Source of the DNA: CBDHGY01 sp965263325
GTDB taxonomy: Bacteria > Pseudomonadota > Alphaproteobacteria > Caulobacterales > Hyphomonadaceae
DNA length: 64,000 bases
Assembly: GCA_965263325.1 (NCBI GenBank)
Contig: CBDHGY010000001.1
Location: 1-64,000, forward strand
Reading direction: 5' to 3'
Made by a program: the position numbers and the translations under genes. Shown here piece by piece: positions 16,963-25,886 of this stretch. Each line of letters begins with the position of its first letter. Positions within the stretch are counted from its first letter, which is position 1. The notes under the pieces were generated by a model that made no database searches, was not told the origin of the DNA, and saw only the letters and a program-made list of their open reading frames with translations.

Positions 16963-17604
16963 ATGCCGCGACTCAAACAAGCCGGGCGAGACGCCGGAAA
17001 CGAATACGCCAACAGAATATTCGATTTCCTATTTGCTGATCGCGATCCCGTTTCAGAACCTGGAACAGCAACAGGCACACCCGGGAATTGGTGGACTGTG
17101 TTCAACATCGTTCCAGATGCATTCAAGCATACGACAGAGGGCTTCCAATTTTACAGATCAAAAGATCGCAAACTCGATCCGAAATTGCGCGAGCTCGGCC
17201 AAACACGCGCTGGCTTTGCGGTCGGCTCGCAGTTCGTGTTTTCTCAACATTGTAAAGCGTCTCGCGATGCTGGTCTTTCAGAGGCGCAAATTGAAGCGGT
17301 TCCTCATTGGTCAGTTGCCAACTGCTTTAGCGAGATCGAACGCGCTGTGCTCGCTTATACCGACGCTTTAGTGCTCCAACGCGGCCGCGTTCCAGATGGT
17401 GTGTTTGACGTTCTTAAAGCGCATCTTTCCGATGAAGAAATTCTTGAACTCACTTACATCACAACGACTTATATGATGCACGCAATTATGAGCCGTGCCC
17501 TGCGTCTGGAATATGATGATGTTGATGAACGTGTCGTTGAAATTGCGGCACCTGAAGGCGATAGCGCCGATGTCATGGCCATGGTCGATAGGGAGGATAC
17601 ATAA
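16963..17604 (+). CDS. Carboxymuconolactone decarboxylase family protein
   Basis: A 213-aa protein of the CMD/AhpD fold. The conserved helix region is RAGFAVGSQFVFSQHCKASR, followed by DAGLSE. Only one cysteine is present in the place of the AhpD CxxC pair, so a peroxidase mechanism is unlikely. GGAGG lies upstream of the ATG. The downstream VOC gene starts on the base right after its stop codon, so the pair is translationally linked and probably acts on the same small molecule. Confidence 0.85.
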   Translation: MPRLKQAGRDAGNEYANRIFDFLFADRDPVSEPGTATGTPGNWWTVFNIVPDAFKHTTEGFQFYRSKDRKLDPKLRELGQTRAGFAVGSQFVFSQHCKASRDAGLSEAQIEAVPHWSVANCFSEIERAVLAYTDALVLQRGRVPDGVFDVLKAHLSDEEILELTYITTTYMMHAIMSRALRLEYDDVDERVVEIAAPEGDSADVMAMVDREDT

Positions 17605-18141
17605 ATGGCTTATCACCACCTCGCACTTGCGGCAAAAAACATGAAAGACATTCATGCATTTTATGAAGGCGTCATGGGCTTTGAATTGGTAAAAGTAGAG
17701 ATTGCACCAATCATGGAAGGTGGCTGGGGCAAGCACTTTTTCTACCGGATGGACGGTAACGACTCCAAATTCATCGCGTTTTGGGAACTGCACGACACGC
17801 CCTCCCAAGGCGACCACAAATTTGACCTGAACGAAAGTGCAAACCTCCCGGCTGGCACCAATCACATATCATTTGACGTCGATTCAAAAGATGAACTGGA
17901 TGCCTGGCGAAACAAATGGAATGCCGCAGGTCTGGACGTTCTGGAGATAGATCACAATTGGTGTCACTCCGTTTATACGCGGGATCCAAACGGAAATATG
18001 GTCGAGTTTTGTCTGACGACGGGACGTTTTTCAGAGGAAGATCGCACACGCGCCCTCGCCGCACTCGATGAAACGGAATTCAATCCGTCCCCCTCTCCAG
18101 CGAACATGAAGGTTTGGAACGCTAAATCTGCGACAGAGTAG
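17605..18141 (+). CDS. VOC family dioxygenase-like protein
   Basis: A 178-aa vicinal-oxygen-chelate protein. The first module is HHLALAAKNMKDIHAFYEG and the second is HISFDVDSKDELDAW with YTRDPNGNMVEFC. Possible metal ligands are the His near the N-terminus, the His in NHISF and the Glu in MVEFC, which is the usual two-His/one-Glu set. It directly abuts the CMD-family gene. An aromatic-ring or lactone-degrading pair is plausible, but no substrate can be named. Confidence 0.85.
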   Translation: MAYHHLALAAKNMKDIHAFYEGVMGFELVKVEIAPIMEGGWGKHFFYRMDGNDSKFIAFWELHDTPSQGDHKFDLNESANLPAGTNHISFDVDSKDELDAWRNKWNAAGLDVLEIDHNWCHSVYTRDPNGNMVEFCLTTGRFSEEDRTRALAALDETEFNPSPSPANMKVWNAKSATE

Positions 18142-18193
18142 GCGATGTAGGTCCGGCATCTTAACAATGTCGACACCCTATTGGCTGGGACTT

Positions 18194-18409
18194 TTAGCCC
18201 TCCCACCCAAAGACATCTTCCAGACCAACGCCAAATACGCGGCTTATTCTGAACGCACTTTCCAGCGAAGGAGAGTACCGCCCCTGCTCAATCGCAATCA
18301 CGGTCTGACGCGTAACGCCGATCTCCTTTGCGAGCGCCGCCTGACTGAGGCCGCCATGTTGCTCTCGCAGCTCTTTAATTTTGTTCGTTATCGGAGGTCG
18401 TTTCGCCAT
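18194..18409 (-). CDS. XRE-family helix-turn-helix regulator
   Basis: A 71-aa protein that is almost only a helix-turn-helix: LREQHGGLSQAALAKEIGVT followed by RQTVIAIEQGRYSPSL. The C-terminal end SRVFGVGLEDVFGWEG is typical of small regulators that travel with membrane-protein genes. It is the third gene of an operon, three bases after the second membrane protein. Two related palindromes in the operon promoter are its likely targets, giving self-repression. Confidence 0.92.
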   Translation of the reverse strand: MAKRPPITNKIKELREQHGGLSQAALAKEIGVTRQTVIAIEQGRYSPSLESAFRISRVFGVGLEDVFGWEG

Positions 18410-18412
18410 AAA

Positions 18413-18844
18413 CTAGACGCCCCGGCGGAACAGAGCGATCCGCGCGGCATACTCGCAAATCTGAGATAGGATATAGCCACCGAAGAGTATGTGGAACAAT
18501 GCGTCTCCATTTCGGTCCATCAAGTACTGAAACAAAGCGACAAAAATTGTCAGTGTAACGAGCATGCCTGACCAGTATCCAGATTTCTCTAAAATGCGAG
18601 CTTCGCGCTCGTCTGCTGGTTGCTCCGCCTCCTCGGTACTCGTTCCGGCTAAAAGGGCGAAAATAAACACCGCGCTAATCAACACAAGTCCCAGATAAAC
18701 AATCACCAGTTTGATCGATGGCTCGGGAGCTTCGCCGGATGTGATCCAGGGAATAATGACTTCCCACGCCCAGAACGCCCCCGTTAGCACGGTAACAATA
18801 AGCATGCCCCAAGCGCCTCTCTCTCGAAAAGACATCTGCGTCAT
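18413..18844 (-). CDS. Four-helix membrane protein, second gene of XRE operon
   Basis: A 143-aa protein with four membrane helices (about residues 12-32, 45-65, 90-110 and 117-137) and a conserved charged loop (EQPADEREARILEKSGYWSG). The C-terminus ends LSQICEYAARIALFRRGV. It is a paralogue of its upstream neighbour, which shares the loop DERDARV and the tail LSQLTEYVLKIWFYRRGV. Its start overlaps the neighbour's stop by one base (TAATG). Function is unknown. Confidence 0.8.
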   Translation of the reverse strand: MTQMSFRERGAWGMLIVTVLTGAFWAWEVIIPWITSGEAPEPSIKLVIVYLGLVLISAVFIFALLAGTSTEEAEQPADEREARILEKSGYWSGMLVTLTIFVALFQYLMDRNGDALFHILFGGYILSQICEYAARIALFRRGV

Positions 18845-19266
18845 TACACCCCTCTACGATAAAACCAGATTTTCAGAACGTATTCGGTGAGTTGGCTGAG
18901 GACCATTCCCATCACCAAAATGTGGAACAACATGTTGCCATCGCCGCGCACGGCGAAGTTCCAGATCCCGCCTATAACAATAATGCTCAGCACCCAGCCA
19001 GCGAGATTGCCCGCACGTTGCGCTACGCGAGCATCGCGCTCATCTTCAATCTCTTCGGGGCTTTCCGGGTCGATAACCGCCGCGAAGACATGTCCGAAAA
19101 TCGCAATGGCAACAATCACGACTGTCGCAACTGCAATAATCCCGACATTTGGCGGCGCTGTCGCACCAATTGCCTGACTCATGGCGATAACGGCCTGAAA
19201 ATAAAACCACCCAGTCAAGATCAACGCCGCAATCATGATCCATGCTGATTTTTCGAAAAAGGTCAT
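18844..19266 (-). CDS. Four-helix membrane protein, first gene of XRE operon
   Basis: About 140 aa with four membrane helices and the same DE-R-x-ARV loop and RRGV tail as the next gene, so the two arose by duplication. The start at 19266 is fixed by a GGGGAG ribosome site; the longer frame to 19314 would run through the promoter. The two proteins may form a heteromer. The small regulator and the operators suggest that the level is kept low until a signal relieves repression. Confidence 0.8.
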   Translation of the reverse strand: MTFFEKSAWIMIAALILTGWFYFQAVIAMSQAIGATAPPNVGIIAVATVVIVAIAIFGHVFAAVIDPESPEEIEDERDARVAQRAGNLAGWVLSIIVIGGIWNFAVRGDGNMLFHILVMGMVLSQLTEYVLKIWFYRRGV

Positions 19267-19281
19267 CTTACTCCCCTTTGT

Positions 19282-19345
19282 GTGTAAAATATTTCTTACA
19301 CCCCAGGTAGTCAAACATTTTTAACATGTCAAGAATTTTTGACAT
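19282..19345 (-). promoter_or_regulatory. Promoter with two palindromic operators for the XRE operon
   Basis: On the minus strand a -35 TTGACT (complement of 19309-19314) and a -10 TATTTT (complement of 19286-19291) are 17 bases apart. Two 20-bp palindromes flank or overlap this promoter: 19282-19301 (GTGTAA-N8-TTACAC), covering the -10, and 19326-19345 (ATGTCAA-N6-TTGACAT), upstream of the -35. Both fit RTGTMA-N8-TKACAY and their centres are 44 bases apart, about four helical turns. This is the layout of a cooperatively bound repressor; binding by the XRE protein is inferred. Confidence 0.7.
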
Positions 19346-19396
19346 GAATATTCTGTCGCGCTCAGCACGGCTAAATTTCAACCCGCTTTCTTGGAA

Positions 19397-20080
19397 CTAA
19401 ACCGCCTCTTCTGGTTTCACCCATTCAGCATTGGGTAAAACTTCAAGCATCATATTGAGGCGAGGCGCGGTATCACGGTTTTCAACACCGTGTTTAACCC
19501 GGTTATTGAAATCATAAATCCCGCCAGGGACCATGGTGAAATGATGCCCATCTATTTTGTAGATGCATCCGGGGCTATTCGAAAGACACACATGAATACG
19601 GTGCGTTACGCGAGCAAGCTCTTGCTCATCGATGTGATACGGCACGACGCCCTTGCCATCCAAGCGAATGAGTAAGGCACGAATGAGAACCGGGTTATTG
19701 GCATTCGGCAATTTCGACATCGTGACATCGATAATAGGCTGCACCCATGATGCCCAACGTTGCCAATCCTCAAAAGTGTAAACAGTCGTCGCGTTGTTTT
19801 CCTGCCGTGACAGTGGAAACATGCCGTCCGTGGAGCGGCCTTTTCGCTCACACCAAAAACTGAGGGATTCCTGTATAGATTGAAAGCCCCTGCGCGAAGC
19901 TGCCGGCGTCCATTCGTGCTTTAGAACGATGGAATGAGCCGCGTTGTGTGCAGCGCCCGCAAGCGACGCACGCCGAATGGGACGCGCATCCCAATCTTCC
20001 AAAGAAAGTGCCGCAACCTTGCTTGCAAGCTCAGCTGTATTTGCCTGCCCTAAAAACTTATAAGGTGCTCCAATATCCAT
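19397..20080 (-). CDS. Aspartyl/asparaginyl beta-hydroxylase family protein
   Basis: A 227-aa 2-oxoglutarate/Fe(II)-dependent oxygenase-like protein. The iron ligands fit the two His in VVPYHID and NRVKHGVEN, with the 2-oxoglutarate-binding Arg in THRIHVCL or APRLNMML. The order VPYHID, RVTHRIHVCL, MVPGGIYDFNNRVKHGVEN matches the Asp/Asn hydroxylase fold. The target (protein or small molecule) is not known. It diverges from lysS across 90 bases. Confidence 0.82.
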   Translation of the reverse strand: MDIGAPYKFLGQANTAELASKVAALSLEDWDARPIRRASLAGAAHNAAHSIVLKHEWTPAASRRGFQSIQESLSFWCERKGRSTDGMFPLSRQENNATTVYTFEDWQRWASWVQPIIDVTMSKLPNANNPVLIRALLIRLDGKGVVPYHIDEQELARVTHRIHVCLSNSPGCIYKIDGHHFTMVPGGIYDFNNRVKHGVENRDTAPRLNMMLEVLPNAEWVKPEEAV

Positions 20081-20170
20081 TTCGCTAAAATACAGAGACG
20101 AAGCACATTATCAATTGGCTTCTTACCCCCACCTGTTGACCCAGCACACGGGCCTAAATAGAGCAGCCGA

Positions 20171-21760
20171 ATGACAGATATCAGCACTCTCTCCGCAAAA
20201 GCCAAAGCTTGGCCATTCGAGCTTGCTCGAAAGCTTGAAGCACGAGTTCAGCAGCAAGTAAAAGCCGGCCAACGTGTAAAAGATGATCCGGTTGTCTTCG
20301 AAACCGGATACGGGCCATCGGGCTTACCACATATCGGTACGTTCGGAGAAGTTGTGCGCACGACGATGGTGCGCCGCGCATTTGAAACGCTCACAAGTGG
20401 CAGCATTCCAACGCGCCTCATATGCGTGTCAGATGATATGGACGGCATGCGCAAGGTCCCACCGACCGTGCCGAACCCAGAAACTCTGGAAGCTTATCTG
20501 CAGCAGCCTCTGACGCGCGTTCCCGATCCATTTGGCACTCATGACAGTTACGGCGCGCATATGAATTCACGCTTGTGCGCATTCCTCGATCAATTTGGTT
20601 TTGAATATGAATTCCTGTCTGCCACCGATTGCTACATCTCAGGACGCTTCGATGAAACGCTTCGGCGCACAGCGGAAAAATATGATGAGATTATGGGTGT
20701 GATGTTGCCGACACTTGGCGAAGAACGTCGAGCAACCTACTCCCCGTTCTTGCCCATACATCCTGAAACTGGTCATGTGCTCTATGTGCCGATGAAGTAT
20801 GTTGATGCTGCAAAGGGCGAAGTTACCTTTGACGACGAAAACGGCAAAGAGTTCACGGTGCCTGTTACCGGAGGTGCGGTGAAACTACAGTGGAAGCCGG
20901 ATTTCGGAATGCGTTGGGCAGCGCTCGGTGTAGACTTTGAGATGTTCGGTAAAGATCACCAGGCGAACGCACCAATTTACTCCAAGATTTGCCGTATCCT
21001 TGGAAGCCGCCCACCTGAGCAATATGTCTATGAGATGTTTCTCGATGACAAAGGCGAGAAAATCTCGAAGACAAAAGGAAATGGCATCTCGGTCGAAGAA
21101 TGGCTTGCTTATGCGCCTGAAGAAAGCCTTAGCCTTTACCAATTTCAAAAACCACGCACCGCAAAGCGTTTATATTTCGACGTCATTCCGAAAGCCGTGG
21201 ACGAGTATCTTACCTTTCTGGAAAAGTATCCAAGCGAAGAACCTGCCCGCCAAATCGAAAATCCAGTTTGGCATATTCATGGCGGAATCCCGCCGGCAGA
21301 ATCGTCGCCCGTTAGTTTCGGATTACTCCTGAACCTCACGGGTGTTGCCAATGCAGATACGAAGGAAGACCTTTGGGGTTATATTTCGCGCTATGCGCCT
21401 GCGGCGAGTGCTAATTCTCATCCGTTGCTCGATCGGCTCGCTGGCTATGCGATCCGATATTACGAAGACTTTGTTAAACCGAGCAAAGTTTACCGCGCCC
21501 CAACAGCTCAAGAACGCGCAGCAATGGAAGATCTCGCAAAACGACTCCGCGTATTCTCCGATGACCCCACCGGTGAGAATTTGCAAACTTTGACGTTCTC
21601 AGTCGGGAAAGAGCACAATTTCGAAAATCTTCGCGATTGGTTTACGGCACTTTATGAAGTTCTTCTTGGTCAATCGCAGGGGCCGCGATTTGGTGGATTC
21701 GCAGCTTTGTACGGTGTTAACGAAACTGCTGGTATGATAGAAGATGCGTTGGCGCGTTAG
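20171..21760 (+). CDS. lysS: Lysyl-tRNA synthetase, class I
   Basis: A 529-aa class I synthetase charging tRNA-Lys in the cytoplasm. The HIGH-type motif is PHIGT (residues 53-57) and the KMSKS-type motif is EKISKTKG (about 295-302). This archaeal-type enzyme replaces the usual class II LysRS in many alphaproteobacteria and spirochaetes, so it is a useful taxonomic marker. It is complete. The O-antigen-ligase-like gene begins 45 bases downstream. Confidence 0.95.
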   Translation: MTDISTLSAKAKAWPFELARKLEARVQQQVKAGQRVKDDPVVFETGYGPSGLPHIGTFGEVVRTTMVRRAFETLTSGSIPTRLICVSDDMDGMRKVPPTVPNPETLEAYLQQPLTRVPDPFGTHDSYGAHMNSRLCAFLDQFGFEYEFLSATDCYISGRFDETLRRTAEKYDEIMGVMLPTLGEERRATYSPFLPIHPETGHVLYVPMKYVDAAKGEVTFDDENGKEFTVPVTGGAVKLQWKPDFGMRWAALGVDFEMFGKDHQANAPIYSKICRILGSRPPEQYVYEMFLDDKGEKISKTKGNGISVEEWLAYAPEESLSLYQFQKPRTAKRLYFDVIPKAVDEYLTFLEKYPSEEPARQIENPVWHIHGGIPPAESSPVSFGLLLNLTGVANADTKEDLWGYISRYAPAASANSHPLLDRLAGYAIRYYEDFVKPSKVYRAPTAQERAAMEDLAKRLRVFSDDPTGENLQTLTFSVGKEHNFENLRDWFTALYEVLLGQSQGPRFGGFAALYGVNETAGMIEDALAR

Positions 21761-21805
21761 CTGGCGTTTGTAGAGTGATTACCAAAACGAGGCCGTTACA
21801 CGCCC

Positions 21806-23104
21806 ATGCCACGCATGCTGCCAATACTCGCGGCAGTCTTTCTGCTCGTCCTTGTCAGCGGCGCGCCAGAAGGGCTCGCTTCGCGCTATGTTTCGCCAGA
21901 TCTGGAAAATAAGGTCGCTTTTGCACTCGCAGCATTTAGTGCAGGTATCGCGCTCATGTTCGCAATTACAAAAGGTCTAAGCAGGATCATTAATGCTACT
22001 CTGTCCGGCTGGCCAATCATCGCCTTTGTCGCTCTTGCAGGTATCAGTCGCTACTGGTCATCGGCGCCGAGCGAAACTTTGCAGGCAGCCATTCACCTCA
22101 TGTTCCTTAGCGGAGCGGCCATATGCCTGGCGGCTTATGCCGATTGGCGAGAGTTACTCGCAGGCAGCGCGATCGCTATATTGCTACTCGCCTTACTTTC
22201 AGCAGCCTTAATTCCAGGCGGTGGCCTGATGAGTGAGATTCATCCTGGCGCGCTTCGCGGCCCTTGGGGAGAAAAAAACGAAGCAGGAATGATATTCGCA
22301 TTCGGCGCGCTTTGCTTTGTCGCATTAAGCTTCGCAACGCACCGGTACCCTTGGTTGTTAGGTGCCTTCGGATTGCTACCCTTTATTATACTCACTCAGT
22401 CTACCACCGCACTCCTCGCATTCGCAGCAGGCCTTTTCGCGATGTTCGGTATCGAACTGATCAAAGGTCGCCCAACCCGCCTGATTATCGGTAGCTGGCT
22501 CGCCGTAGTTATCATCGCTGGTGCCAGTTTTTTGTTTATGACAAGTGCCGGTGATTTGATTGAAGCCGCCGGCAAGGACGTGACGCTTACAGGTCGCTCA
22601 GCTATCTGGCCGGCGGTTTTGGATCGCATCTCTGAGCGCCCTTGGCTTGGCCATGGATACAGTGCATTTTGGGTCGAAGACGCACCGAGCAAAATGTGGC
22701 TTTGGACCGAAATTCATTTTAAAGCTCACAATGCCCACAATGGGCTTCTCGAAACTCTTCTTGGGCTAGGCGTCGCGGGCACTGTTTTGCTTTTCTGTCT
22801 GGTCGCCCGAACACTTGTTTACAGCATTATTGGGGCCTCGCGCGACAACGACCCGCGCCGTTTCGCGCTGCCGTTACTTTTGGCTCTGCTGGTGATTTCG
22901 GTTTCCGAAAGTATCATGTCCGGTCCGGACGGTCTGCTCTGGTTTATGTTTATCGTTTTATCAGTTTCTGCACCGATGAAACCAGCCAATCATCACACAC
23001 CAATTTCCAACATGCGTTTATATGCAGGGCGCGCGCGGACTTTATCCAGCCATGCTTTCGTCGCTGGCGTTCCATCCAATCCAAAGCGCGCCTCAGCATT
23101 TTGA
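21806..23104 (+). CDS. O-antigen ligase / Wzy-type polymerase family membrane protein
   Basis: A 432-aa protein with about ten membrane helices and the conserved periplasmic loop pair: LTGRSAIWPAVLDRISERP with WLGHGYSAFW, and HNAHNGLLETLLGLG with the conserved His. It would ligate or polymerise surface glycan at the periplasmic face. Its last 37 codons overlap the 3' end of the GST gene on the other strand, and these residues (RLYAGRARTLSSHAF and onward) have no family character. The natural stop has probably been lost, so the family-like part ends near 22990. Single gene, no glycan cluster around it. Confidence 0.85.
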   Translation: MPRMLPILAAVFLLVLVSGAPEGLASRYVSPDLENKVAFALAAFSAGIALMFAITKGLSRIINATLSGWPIIAFVALAGISRYWSSAPSETLQAAIHLMFLSGAAICLAAYADWRELLAGSAIAILLLALLSAALIPGGGLMSEIHPGALRGPWGEKNEAGMIFAFGALCFVALSFATHRYPWLLGAFGLLPFIILTQSTTALLAFAAGLFAMFGIELIKGRPTRLIIGSWLAVVIIAGASFLFMTSAGDLIEAAGKDVTLTGRSAIWPAVLDRISERPWLGHGYSAFWVEDAPSKMWLWTEIHFKAHNAHNGLLETLLGLGVAGTVLLFCLVARTLVYSIIGASRDNDPRRFALPLLLALLVISVSESIMSGPDGLLWFMFIVLSVSAPMKPANHHTPISNMRLYAGRARTLSSHAFVAGVPSNPKRASAF

Positions 23105-23610
23105 ATTTGGAATCCCATCAAACAATCGGCAGCTGAAAACTTCTCACCTGCAAAGTAAGCGTGCCCTGACAAATGCTGCTCAATCGTGGTTGCTGCTTTG
23201 ATCGCTTCCCCTCCCATCAATTCAGCAAGGGGCGACGACTCAAGGCCCGCTCTCATCAGATAGAACATGAAGAGCCCCGGTAGGAACACAGCCCCCTCCG
23301 CGGCATGCATCCATTCAAGATACCGCGGAAAATCAGGCGTGCCCGGTTTGGGGTGAAGCGTGTGCCCCGGATCATGTTTTGCAAGCAGATACTGCGCGAT
23401 CGCACCAGTCTCGGCGATCACAGCGCCGTCATCTTCGAGCAAAGGTGACTTGCCCATTGGATGTAACTCCAGCAGTTCTGGCGGGGCTAAATTTGTTTCG
23501 GCATGGCGGCTGTGATGAACAATATCATATTCGATACCGAGCTCTTCAAGCAACCAAACCAGACGTTGGGAGCGTGATGCGTTCAAATGATGCAGTTTGG
23601 GTTTCGCCAT
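22993..23610 (-). CDS. Glutathione S-transferase family protein
   Basis: A 205-aa cytosolic GST. The thioredoxin-like N-terminal domain begins HHLNASRSQRLVWLLEELG and has the cis-Pro region HPMGKSPLLEDDG, then ETGAIAQYLL for glutathione binding. The helical C-terminal domain follows (SAADCLMGFQIQ). The start is three bases after the stop of the thioesterase gene, so the two are one operon. The 3' end overlaps the O-antigen-ligase frame by 112 bases. Confidence 0.92.
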   Translation of the reverse strand: MAKPKLHHLNASRSQRLVWLLEELGIEYDIVHHSRHAETNLAPPELLELHPMGKSPLLEDDGAVIAETGAIAQYLLAKHDPGHTLHPKPGTPDFPRYLEWMHAAEGAVFLPGLFMFYLMRAGLESSPLAELMGGEAIKAATTIEQHLSGHAYFAGEKFSAADCLMGFQIQNAEARFGLDGTPATKAWLDKVRARPAYKRMLEIGV

Positions 23611-23613
23611 GTC

Positions 23614-24045
23614 CTAGCCCTTTGTTTTAATAATTTTAAACGTTGCGGACGCTTTCGCAATAGGTTCGCCGTCGGCAGATATCATCTGGCGCGCGAAACA
23701 AATCGACCCGCCCGTTTTTACAAAATCGGTGTCGAATAACACCCATTGGCCGAGCATCGCGGCCGATAGGTAGTCTACAGAGAGGGACACTGTCACCAGT
23801 CCGGAAATTGTTCGCTCTTCGCGCGCTAAGCAAATCCCCGTCGAATATCCCATGGAATTGTCAGCCAGCGCCGCGATCAGACCGCCATGCGCCATGCCTC
23901 GCGCGTTTGTGTGGTCTTCCCGCAAAAACAACCCCAACTGCATTCGATCGTCCAGCGCCCGCTTATAGATAGGTTCCCAGGGCGCAGTGAGCGGCGATTT
24001 CCGGTCATGGGGCTGAAACTCGTCCGGTTGAACTTGGTCTGTCAT
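23614..24045 (-). CDS. PaaI-type hotdog thioesterase
   Basis: A 143-aa single hotdog-domain protein hydrolysing acyl-CoA-type thioesters. The PaaI signature is GMAHGGLIAALADNSMGY, with the catalytic-type Asp in LADNS. The C-terminal strand ISADGEPIAKASATFKII is typical. First gene of an operon with GST. It diverges from the ATP-dependent ligase gene with only 29 bases between starts. Confidence 0.88.
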   Translation of the reverse strand: MTDQVQPDEFQPHDRKSPLTAPWEPIYKRALDDRMQLGLFLREDHTNARGMAHGGLIAALADNSMGYSTGICLAREERTISGLVTVSLSVDYLSAAMLGQWVLFDTDFVKTGGSICFARQMISADGEPIAKASATFKIIKTKG

Positions 24046-24074
24046 GATAGGTATTTGCGGCTATATAGCTAGGC

Positions 24075-25709
24075 ATGCAAGCCTTTGCTGCCCTTCTCGA
24101 CCGACTTGTCCTTACGCCATCGCGCAACGCCAAGCTCTCGCATCTGGTCGCTTATTTCGGCGAAACACCCGACCCAGCCCGAGGATTTGCGCTAGCGGCA
24201 ATTACGCGGGATCTCAACCTAAAAAGTGTAAAGCCTGCGGCGATCAGAGCTTTGACCGAAACACGTGTTGATCCTGTACTGTTCCAGCTTTCCTATGATT
24301 ATGTCGGCGATCTCGCAGAAACGGTTTCGCTAGTCTGGCCGAACGACATACGTGCTAATCGCTCGCCGCCGCTAGAAGAAATTGTAAACGCTCTTCAGGG
24401 TGCGACAAAGGCAGAAGGCCTGCGCCTTTTTGAGAATTGGATGGATGCGCTCGATTCAACCGGTCGGTGGGCACTCATCAAACTCGTTACCGGCGGATTA
24501 CGAATAGGTGTGTCAGCCCGCCTGGCAAAAATCGCGCTCGCGCAATTCGGGGATGTTGATGTCACAGAGATTGAAGAGATCTGGCATGGATTGGCCCCGC
24601 CCTATGATAGCCTCTTTGCTTGGCTAGAAGGAAGGACTGAAAAGCCAAAGCCGGATATGCCAGCACCTTTTCGGCCGGTCATGCTGGCGCATCCACTTGT
24701 CCCGAAAAAGGATCGCGGAGATCCCGGCGCTGTGGATCCAGATCTAATCAATGCCAACACGTTTGCCGCCGAATGGAAATGGGATGGGATCAGAGTTCAG
24801 GCCGTTTCGGAGAATGATGTTCGCCGTATTTACACAAGAACGGGGGACGATATCTCACACACTTTCCCTGACGTTCTAGCCGGAATGGACTTCAATGGCG
24901 CTGTAGATGGGGAACTTCTCGTGCGCCGCAAGGATGGAACTGTTGCTCCCTTTAGTGATCTGCAGCAGAGGCTTAATCGCAAAACGGTCAGCCGAAAACT
25001 GATGGAGGCGCGACCGGCCTTCATCCGCGCTTATGATATATTGGAGCACGGCGGGGAAGATCTACGCAGTCTGCCCTTTCGCGAGCGCCGCAAAGCGCTC
25101 GAAGCACTGGTCTCGCCGCTCTCAAGCGAACGATTTGATGTTTCGGAGTTGTTACCTGTCACAAACATTAGCGCACTTGAGACACTGCGCAATTGTCCCC
25201 CGACCCCTGAAATTGAAGGATTGATGTTAAAGCGCTGGGACAGCGTGTATGTCGCTGGCCGGCCAAAAGGCGAGTGGTTTAAATGGAAGCGCGACCCCTA
25301 CCTCATTGATGCGGTGCTGCTCTACGCCCAACGCGGCCACGGCAAACGCTCCGGTTTTTATTCTGACTTCACTTTTGGGGTTTGGCGCGACGTGGATGGA
25401 ACCGATGAGCTCACGCCCGTTGGCAAGGCGTACTTTGGATTTACAGATGATGAGCTGAAGAAAATCGACAAATTTGTCCGCGAAAATACGAACGAGCGCT
25501 TTGGTCCGGTGCGATCAGTGACGGCTTCAAAAACGGAGGGTCTCGTGTTTGAAGTCGCATTTGAAGGGCTAAACCGCTCGCCCCGTCACAAATCCGGAAT
25601 CGCCATGCGGTTCCCGCGCATTAACCGAATAAGGTGGGACAAGCCCTCAGCCGAAGCCGACCGGCTGGATGCCTTGTTTGCGCTTTTACCGGACACCTCT
25701 GAAAGCTGA
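24075..25709 (+). CDS. ATP-dependent DNA ligase (ligase-associated repair type)
   Basis: A 544-aa ligase sealing nicks with ATP. The adenylated lysine is Lys235 in EWKWDGIR (motif I). Other nucleotidyltransferase motifs are VDGELLV, FIRAYDILE, EGLMLKRWD and WFKWKRDP. The N-terminal DNA-binding domain fills residues 1-200 and an OB-fold lies at the end. Alphaproteobacteria usually keep this ligase with an exonuclease, an Lhr-like helicase and PdeM; here those three lie 26-33 kb to the right. NAD-dependent LigA is also present at the right edge, so this is not the replicative ligase. Confidence 0.93.
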   Translation: MQAFAALLDRLVLTPSRNAKLSHLVAYFGETPDPARGFALAAITRDLNLKSVKPAAIRALTETRVDPVLFQLSYDYVGDLAETVSLVWPNDIRANRSPPLEEIVNALQGATKAEGLRLFENWMDALDSTGRWALIKLVTGGLRIGVSARLAKIALAQFGDVDVTEIEEIWHGLAPPYDSLFAWLEGRTEKPKPDMPAPFRPVMLAHPLVPKKDRGDPGAVDPDLINANTFAAEWKWDGIRVQAVSENDVRRIYTRTGDDISHTFPDVLAGMDFNGAVDGELLVRRKDGTVAPFSDLQQRLNRKTVSRKLMEARPAFIRAYDILEHGGEDLRSLPFRERRKALEALVSPLSSERFDVSELLPVTNISALETLRNCPPTPEIEGLMLKRWDSVYVAGRPKGEWFKWKRDPYLIDAVLLYAQRGHGKRSGFYSDFTFGVWRDVDGTDELTPVGKAYFGFTDDELKKIDKFVRENTNERFGPVRSVTASKTEGLVFEVAFEGLNRSPRHKSGIAMRFPRINRIRWDKPSAEADRLDALFALLPDTSES

Positions 25710-25886
25710 GATCTGCAATGGATAAAGCGATTTTTCACCACCTCCACAAAGACGCCATTGTGATCAAATACAGCGCGACGAGTATCCAATATATTTTCCA
25801 TTTCCCTCAAATTTGATCGAGCTGCCTAAGCAGTTTTGAACCGATTGGTGCGATATTAAAGGGAATAGATCTTCAGTCTGGATTTC

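Noticed and set aside
25586..25810. A 74-codon minus-strand frame overlapping the ligase 3' end
   Set aside because: The ribosome-site-like GAGGG is only two bases from the ATG and most of the frame is antisense to the conserved ligase end.
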